Positions 57,870 to 64,000 of a stretch of 64,000 nucleotides of DNA are shown piece by piece. Under the pieces are notes generated by a model. It saw nothing but the letters and a program-made list of their open reading frames with translations. It was not told the DNA's origin and ran no database searches. Position 1 is the first letter of the stretch. Each line of letters starts with the position of its first letter. Position numbers and translations under genes: made by a program. This DNA is from Doryteuthis pealeii (Eukaryota; Mollusca; Cephalopoda; Myopsida; Loliginidae): assembly GCA_023376005.1 (NCBI GenBank), contig CM042157.1, positions 52,141,712 through 52,205,711 on the forward strand, read 5' to 3'.

Positions 57870-58060
57870 AAATGGTTACAAATGATGAAGAAAAAAGTTA
57901 TTTCACCAAGACAATGCACCATGTCACAAGTCGATCGCAACGAGGGCAAAACTACATGAATTGCACTTTGAATTGCTTCCGCACCCACCCTATTCTCCAG
58001 ATCTGGCCCCCAGCGACTAATGGCTATTTGAGCATTCTGTTTCGTTTCAACTTTCTCTGA
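57870..58060 (+). pseudogene. Mariner transposase fragment
   Basis: One frame reads FHQDNAPCHKS (second catalytic Asp, 57910-57912), then LPHPPYSPDLAPSD (third Asp). The distance between the two aspartates is 34 residues, the mariner DD34D spacing. A stop follows directly and the rest of the element is missing on both sides. It is a different family from the Tc1 element at 48-49.4 kb. Confidence 0.8.
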
Positions 58061-58554
58061 TGGCATAATTCTTGCCAAAGCTGCCAAGATATTATGTAGG
58101 CACATGTCTAATCACAAATGTAAATATGAGAACAATCTTCATTAGACTTCAGTATATGATTCATTACCTCCAGCATTGCTCCAATTTGTCTGCAATACAG
58201 TGGCAATGTCCTGAGAAGTTTGCCATTACAATGTATAACAAGCACAATACTATGGACAAAATTGATGAGGCAATTTAACTCTCATAGATTGATACTACTT
58301 CAAATAGTGGCTGCAATTTTGGTTTTCAATGAGGGTAATGTACTTTTTTTGAGAAAATAGGTCTTGGAGCATATGTATACCAAATTTGGTGCTTGTACGA
58401 CCAAGTGAAAGATTATTTCAGTAATCTGCTGCACTAAAACTCCTCTCCATAAGAAGGAAAAAACTGGCTCTAGAATTTTACATAAAATTAAAATATTACC
58501 CACTAAATCCTGCTCACAACATTATTCTTAAACCAAAATATAAAGATGTATACT
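58061..58554. other. Unassigned intron sequence
   Basis: No ORF or repeat copy is recognised. It lies between the mariner and LINE fragments in NCAPG intron 5. Confidence 0.4.
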
Positions 58555-59115
58555 TGTGCCATAGATTTAGCACTCAGCATTATTTCAATAAATACAAACA
58601 AAACATTTCTATTTTCTGATTCATTACCTGTACTAATTCTGCTAGAAGACAAAACACTTGACAACCCATTAATAGTCAAAGTTACTATGTAAACTCAATT
58701 CATTATCTGAGTGAAAAGAAGTTGTGATCTGTTAGATCCCAAGAAATTGCACAAAAAAAACTGCAAAAATAAAGAAATTGACCCAAACTTCAAGATCCCA
58801 TATACAGACCTAAGGAACCAAATAAAGATTTATCAAACAAAAATGGCAACAACGTTGGAATAGTAGTGCATCAAACAAATTATCAATTAAGCCAACACTA
58901 GGAGAACGGAAACTGGGTTATAGAAAATACTGAGGGGAGGAGATTGTATTGGCACTGCTGCACATTGGCCACACAAGACTTACAGTCTTATACTAGAACA
59001 AGATTGACCACTATGTGTAACATCTCAAACACACTGCACTGTTTTTCAATGCAAATAACATGAAAGACCTGTTTGAAAATGTTAACATAGATGCCATAAT
59101 GTCCTCCTTGAGAGA
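58555..59115 (+). pseudogene. LINE (Jockey-type) RNase H and 3' end fragment
   Basis: Pieces in order are LALSIISINTNKTFLFSDSLP (RNase H-like, with Asp-Ser), then KWQQRWNSS, PTLGERKLGYRKY, EEIVLALLHIGHTRL and NNMKDLFENV. The 'IGHTRLT' region and the closing 'F-x-V-x-x-M-x-x-L-F' segment are landmarks of the end of Jockey-like second ORFs. Frameshifts and stops occur throughout. The LINE is 5'-truncated, as is usual for target-primed insertions. Confidence 0.65.
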
Positions 59116-59710
59116 ATTAAAAATATATCTAGAATTATGAAGCAGATATGAAATATGTCCATGAAACTATCTACAAAAAAACACACCTGTTAAGCAAAAC
59201 TGATTACCAACTGTTCTCACGATTGGCTTTCAGACCAGCTACAAGATTAGTAAAAGGTTAAGTCTTGCCAATCACTTTTATGCTTATTTTTTTTCCATGA
59301 TTCAGAATTACTGCTTTTAATTTGTATATTATCATACATAATTTTTCGGCAAACTATCAATTATGTAACAATAACAGAAAAGAGATTTACCAATTATATT
59401 TTCTATATTATCTTAGGATATTAATTCTATTTATTTCAGTGTAAATTTTTAATTGACAACACAGCTTGTAAAATAGACATTGTTCAGAAAAATGAAATAA
59501 GAATTGATTTAGGACATGTGTGTTAGTCTTGGTGCTTGCAATCCAAATCTTGACCTTTTTAATTGGTGCAAACAGGTAATTGAGCTGATGTGTTAATATA
59601 TAGATGGGTGTTGCTGTAATTTAGCATTTGTGTGTTTACTTCTATAATCAAAAAGTTTTTTCTTTCTTTCTTAAATAGAATTAATGACTGACATGTCGTC
59701 TTTTTTGTAG

Positions 59711-59903
59711 CTTCAGTGAAGAAAATTTGCACCAGCCGTCTCTTCCAGACATGGCTCAGAGCCTGTGATGGGGATATGCTTGAATTGCTTCGTTCAGTTG
59801 ATGTTGTTACTTCTTTGGAAACCTGTGAGAACATGATGGCCTGTCTCTATTCACAATTTTCTGTCAATGAATTAGTTGAGAATTTTCATCTATTGAATGA
59901 AAA
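59711..59903 (+). CDS. NCAPG: NCAPG exon 6 (last visible exon)
   Basis: Starts after ttttgtag; the two leading bases complete an Ala codon with the last base of exon 5. It ends before gtaagt in phase 2. It reads SVKKICTSRLFQTWLRACDGDMLELLRSVDVVT and SVNELVENFHLLNEK, matching the CAP-G segment with the Leu-x-x-Trp-Leu helix, the LELLxxLDV motif and the SELV helix. With the earlier exons this makes about 334 codons, roughly the first third of a CAP-G of usual length (about 1000 residues). The remaining exons lie right of the window. Confidence 0.9.
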
Positions 59904-60486
59904 GTAAGTTGTAATTTATTATCTCTATGCAATTTGATTGTGGAAATAACGGAAGAAAAACTACATTTTTTGTATATTTGAGACCTATCTTGTTTCGATC
60001 CATTTTTAATAATTTTGGCTTGAGAGATTTGTGATTTTCTTCATCCAGTGGCAGGATGTTAACAGATTATAACTCTGAATTTGCTCATTATGCTGGTTGT
60101 CAATTTGCATGTATTGAAAATGTTGGCTGGATAAAATAAATGAGATTGTCATATTTTTAATTGAGTTACCTGTTGCTGCTTAGTCATCATTGAGGTTTCT
60201 TTCTGTTACTGCTTAGCAATTGTTCATGATCACTTCAAGGTTGCTGCTGTGTCAGTTATGGTAGTCATATCCTTTCAAATTGTTTATGTACACAAAGCTC
60301 GGATTAATTCCGCTTGCTTACTTGAAAGTTATGTAACAATTTATTATAAAATATTTTATTACTCCTTGTATTTTTATTACATTTGTCCTGGAAGTGGGTG
60401 TTTTGGTTTATTTTTGCCAAATATATTGTCAAAGTGAACACTTTTATTTGGGTTATAAAAGGGAGTTCCAACAGTTTATGATATAA
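59904..60486. other. NCAPG intron 6, no gene seen
   Basis: AT-rich sequence; the open frames at 60249-60437 and 60304-60498 overlap on opposite strands and look like chance. Confidence 0.5.
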
Positions 60487-61867
60487 CAGGGTTCCCATGT
60501 GTCCTGGAAAACCTCGAAAATAAAATGTAAATTTTCCAGTACGAGAAAACCTGGAAAAGGATATTTTTTCTCAAATCCTGGGAAAAAATTATTTTGTCCT
60601 GGAAAAAACACTTGTATTTCGTTCTGGAAAATAAATAGTATTTTGTCCTGGAAAATTTAGATTATCTAAGACAAAATTAATGTTATTGTTACAGTTAACA
60701 AATATAATTAGTAAAATAACAAGGACAGTGTGTTTTTGTTTTTAATGCTCACCAAATCTACCAAAGATAAACGGTAAAAATGCTTCTTATCCGATGAAGT
60801 TTTGCTTTCATCATATAGTGATATTTTGATTTATTTTTAAGTGACACTGAACATGAACAAGACATGAATTTGTCAGGGTCAGACTATTTTAAAGATAATG
60901 AGTTATTCATTAAAGATTTCAAAAATAAATTCCGCTTTACAAGACTGTACCCCTTGTAAAATTTAGAACATTTAATTTTAACATTTTCTTTATAATCCTG
61001 TTCAGCAGTGTTTTATCAATTAAAATGATTTAATTTGTAGAAAAAAGATATTTTAGCAAGGCTTAAAATTTGTTTTAAAGGAATATTTTGTCTGTAAGTC
61101 AGTCAAATAATTTTCACAGAAATTCGACATCAATTGATGTTTAAATCAATTTAAATTTTACTAGCAAATATATGCACCCTCCGGGTGCAAGTATTTAAGA
61201 TTTAATGTAATGAAATATTGTATTAAATTAGAAAGGCTAATGAAATTAAATAAGAATGCAGATAAAAAGATTTGAAACAGAGGGGGATATAATCGAAAAA
61301 TAGAACAACTGAAACTTACTCTTCCATCACTCTCGTCTTTCATTGTTATTTTTTCTAATTTAAGTATTTAGTCAAATTAGGAAGTAAAGAATAAAATGAC
61401 AGTTATCTTTTCTTGTTAATGGATTTCATTTAAGATTCATTGAAGAGATTTTTGCTTATATTCATTAAAATGAAACCAAACAGTTAGAAACCAATAATAC
61501 TAAGCATATATTTATTAAAATTACATTTTTAATATCAATATGCAAATCAGCCTTCCAGTTCACACTGTAAACCACTATTTTGTTGTATATATAAATACAA
61601 TTGCATGTTGTTAGTATGTAGATATGGTTAACAGTATTAATAATGTAAAACAATTTTATTAATAATTGAGGTTAAAATAAGGATAAATTCATGGTTAATG
61701 TGACGTCAACAACTAAGGGAATTGTGACTTGAGTAGTGATTTAGTTTCGGTTACAGACAGAAAAACACACAATCTCCATTATAATAAGATAGTCACAAAT
61801 ACTATTATTTAAAAGAAAGTTCAAGTAAAATACTCAGATAAAGTTATTTGAAAAAATGAGCTAAAAT

Positions 61868-61900
<33 letters not shown>

Positions 61901-63060
61901 ATAGCACTCGTGTAAAATTTTGATTGAAAATCAAAGAATTTTCTGTACTTGTTACCACACACACAAAAAAATTTCACAGAAAATGTACTTAAAAAAAAAT
62001 ACACAGTAACGTAATACTAGTATGTTAAGAATTACATAAAATTAATGTTTGTTCAAGAAAGTTTCTTATAAAACATTTTTGGAAGCACTGAATAGTGAAA
62101 AGTTTCCTAAGACAAACATTGGTTTAGTGTCGGTGGTTGGTCAGATGTGGGGTGGGGGGTCAAATGTTCATATCAACATTGTAGCAATTGGGAGTGTTAC
62201 TGTTTTAGTTATTTTGATAGGGTAGGGTGAGGGAATACATCTAGAAAAATCTTTTAGCAGCGTGGTTCAAATACACACCCAAAAATATAGTTTTATTACT
62301 AAATAATTTTGTTTTGCAATTGAAATTTATGTAAAATTTGAAGTTCAGTTATCACCAGAATTCACCAGCCACAGCCAAATTTGTGCAAAATTTTTCCAGG
62401 AGTGGAGGAAATTTTTTCAAACCTTATTGGGAGATAAGGTTTGAAAAAATTTTTTCATTAAATGTCAGTTTCATCTCATTTAAAGTAAGTGTCTTTTTTA
62501 TGATGTAAATAGCCCACCTTCTGGAAATATTGGTAATTTTAACATTTTGACCCCACCCCCTCCCGGACTACTGCCCTAATTGTGATGCTTAAGGATAGAA
62601 CCCAGGTGGATGAGCAGTCCATGACTTGCAAAACTCCACTTTGCCCCTTTCTTGGGCTAGACAGGCAGTCAGAGATGCCCCCTCCAATCAATCGGCTGGT
62701 CACGTCAAGCCCTAGCACCTATATGATTGCCCCAACCCTATTGCCCTTATGGCAAGCCCCAACCCTTTTTATCATATGGGGGCTAGAAGTGGCTGAAGAA
62801 GAAAGTCCTGGAAATGACATTAAACTCTATCTGATGGTGAGGTTCCAGTTCTGGAGGTTTGGGGAATGTGGAGCACCCATTCATCACCATTGCTCCCTGG
62901 TCCACTCTGACCCAGAGTGGTCCTATCTATGGGTTAAATAGAAAAACATGAGTTTATAAACAAAATTTGATTATCCATTAAGAATGAATTTATTTAAAAA
63001 CTTTGTTGGCATTAAATGACCCACCGATGTTGATATGCCATAAACCAAACCAAATCATAA
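60487..63060. repeat. CAGGGTTCCCAC-ended long repeat, copy D
   Basis: Starts cagggttcccatgtgtcc at 60487 and carries the 'gatgcttaaggatagaac' block (62582) and the GC-richer following segment shared with 13.6-13.9 and 54.4-54.7 kb. It contains an unrelated AT-rich insertion at about 61.15-61.80 kb compared with the other copies. No end with gtgggaaccctg is seen; other element fragments follow. The ORF 62582-62941 is this repeat and not a gene, since the same frame is not kept in other copies. Confidence 0.6.
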
Positions 63061-63194
63061 ACAGAAATTTAGTTTGCCTATAGGATCACCTCTCAGCGGT
63101 GTTTTTGCATGCATCTTGAATACCATGAATCCGGTCCTTTTAAATATATAATTCCTAATAATTCTAATTATTTTTGATAAATAGACAACATATT

Positions 63195-63345
63195 TACCCA
63201 CAATAAAGATCACTGACAGACTAAATAAAACTGAACCTACCATAAAGTTTACATATGAACTTGAAACCAACAACTCTTTACCCTTTTTAGATGTCTTATT
63301 AAAAATAACAGCAAATTAGAATTCAAAGTCCATAAAGATAACCTG
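63195..63345 (+). pseudogene. Penelope-like or related RT fragment
   Basis: Reads NKTEPTIKFTYELETNNSLPFLDVLL. The 'FTYExExNxxLPFLDVL' motif is typical of the reverse transcriptase region downstream of the YxDD box in Penelope-like elements. Only about 40 codons are recognisable and a stop follows. Confidence 0.55.
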
Positions 63346-63569
63346 TAAAAATGGATACATTTGCTTCGAGGCTGAATGAAAACTGGCACTAGGATTTCAG
63401 CTGAATTAGGCACTGAAAGTATATCTGGTGGTAGATTAGGATACTCAATTTTACATTTGTTTTTCTTGTTTTCATTAAACAAAAGTAATAGTCTGTGCAA
63501 TGATATTTTAGCTCAAAATTTGGTATACCAAATGTCAACTTATCATGGGTTCCACATTGATAAACTCTC

Positions 63570-64000
63570 GCACATCTTGTGAGGGACCCAAAACGCGCTC
63601 ATGACACAGTTGAACCCAATCAAGGTGGGAGAACCTGTGGCCATCCAGAACCAACATGGAAACCAGCCTCGATATTAGCACAACACAGGCACGATCGTAG
63701 AAACCCTCCCACATAAACAATATCGTGTCTTAGTCGATGGGAGCCGGAGGATCACCCTCCGAAATTGTCGCTTTCTTCGTAAGATACCCGCAACACAAAC
63801 CTAGACCTCCCAAATCCAAACAAGAATAACGACATAAATGACCACCAGACACCCATTATACCAGCATCAAACCATACCCACACGATCCAACTAGAACACT
63901 AAGACCCACTATCGACAAAGAAAAGACCGGTGGTATTTATCCCACTACAAACGTTGGTAAACAATGAACACCCACACCAACTGCCTATAACAGAACCAAG
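63570..64000 (+). pseudogene. Ty3/gypsy integrase C-terminal fragment
   Basis: In one frame it reads LNPIKVGEPVAIQNQHGN, then after a TAG replacing Trp, TGTIVETLPHKQYRVLVDG and ITLRNCRFLRKI. This is the GPF/GPY-type C-terminal domain that ends gypsy polyproteins, followed by a Pro/Thr-rich tail. Sequence is GC-richer than its surroundings. It is a third gypsy remnant, and the element continues beyond the window edge. Confidence 0.7.

Noticed and set aside
62582..62941. 119-codon ORF
   Set aside because: It is inside a repeat family; copies at 54.3 and 12.7 kb do not keep the frame.
1..64000. CRISPR array or bacterial operon
   Set aside because: No regularly spaced direct repeats with unique spacers; splice sites, SINEs and retroelements show a eukaryotic genome.

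Overview
All calls here were made by eye, without alignment or profile searches. The window is an AT-rich, intron-rich and repeat-saturated piece of an animal genome. It has spliceosomal introns, tRNA-derived SINEs, and remnants of Ty3/gypsy, Ty1/copia, Penelope-like, LINE, Tc1 and mariner elements. That mix fits an invertebrate, plausibly a mollusc such as a cephalopod, but the sequence alone does not fix the species.

One host gene is recognisable: NCAPG (condensin subunit CAP-G), on the plus strand and running off the right edge. Five internal exons (44255-44364, 44836-45069, 49544-49769, 50577-50807, 59711-59903) join in frame and encode the N-terminal HEAT-repeat part. A sixth, very short first exon is proposed at 7215-7224. 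It encodes MTA plus one base, has a good splice donor, and its phase matches the acceptor at 44254. This would make intron 1 about 37 kb. Just upstream is an ETS-like site and a GGCGG-4 nt-TTTGAA pair, the CDE/CHR arrangement of vertebrate G2/M genes.

Layout. 1-7.1 kb: dispersed repeats, a tRNA-SINE and a short TTAGGG tract. 7.2-44.2 kb (proposed intron 1): foldback MITEs (8.5-12.3 kb), a long CAGGGTTCCCAC-ended repeat (10.3-15.1 kb), long-terminal-repeat element X (15.2-17.7, 27.6-32.4, 40.8-43.1 kb), an almost complete but decayed minus-strand gypsy element (17.7-22.5 kb) and a second plus-strand gypsy fragment (35.2-38.0 kb). 44.2-51 kb: NCAPG exons, with a Penelope-like element, a Tc1 element and a decayed copy of an NCAPG exon in one intron. 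51-59.7 kb: another CAGGGTTCCCAC repeat, a copia element ending in an inverted duplication, a mariner fragment and a LINE end. 59.7-64 kb: the last visible NCAPG exon, another repeat copy, and Penelope and gypsy integrase fragments at the edge.

The points most worth following are the CDE/CHR-like promoter of the proposed NCAPG first exon, the X element at 27637-32360 that encloses an unusual RNase-H-like transposase remnant, and the decayed NCAPG exon duplicate next to the Tc1 insertion.
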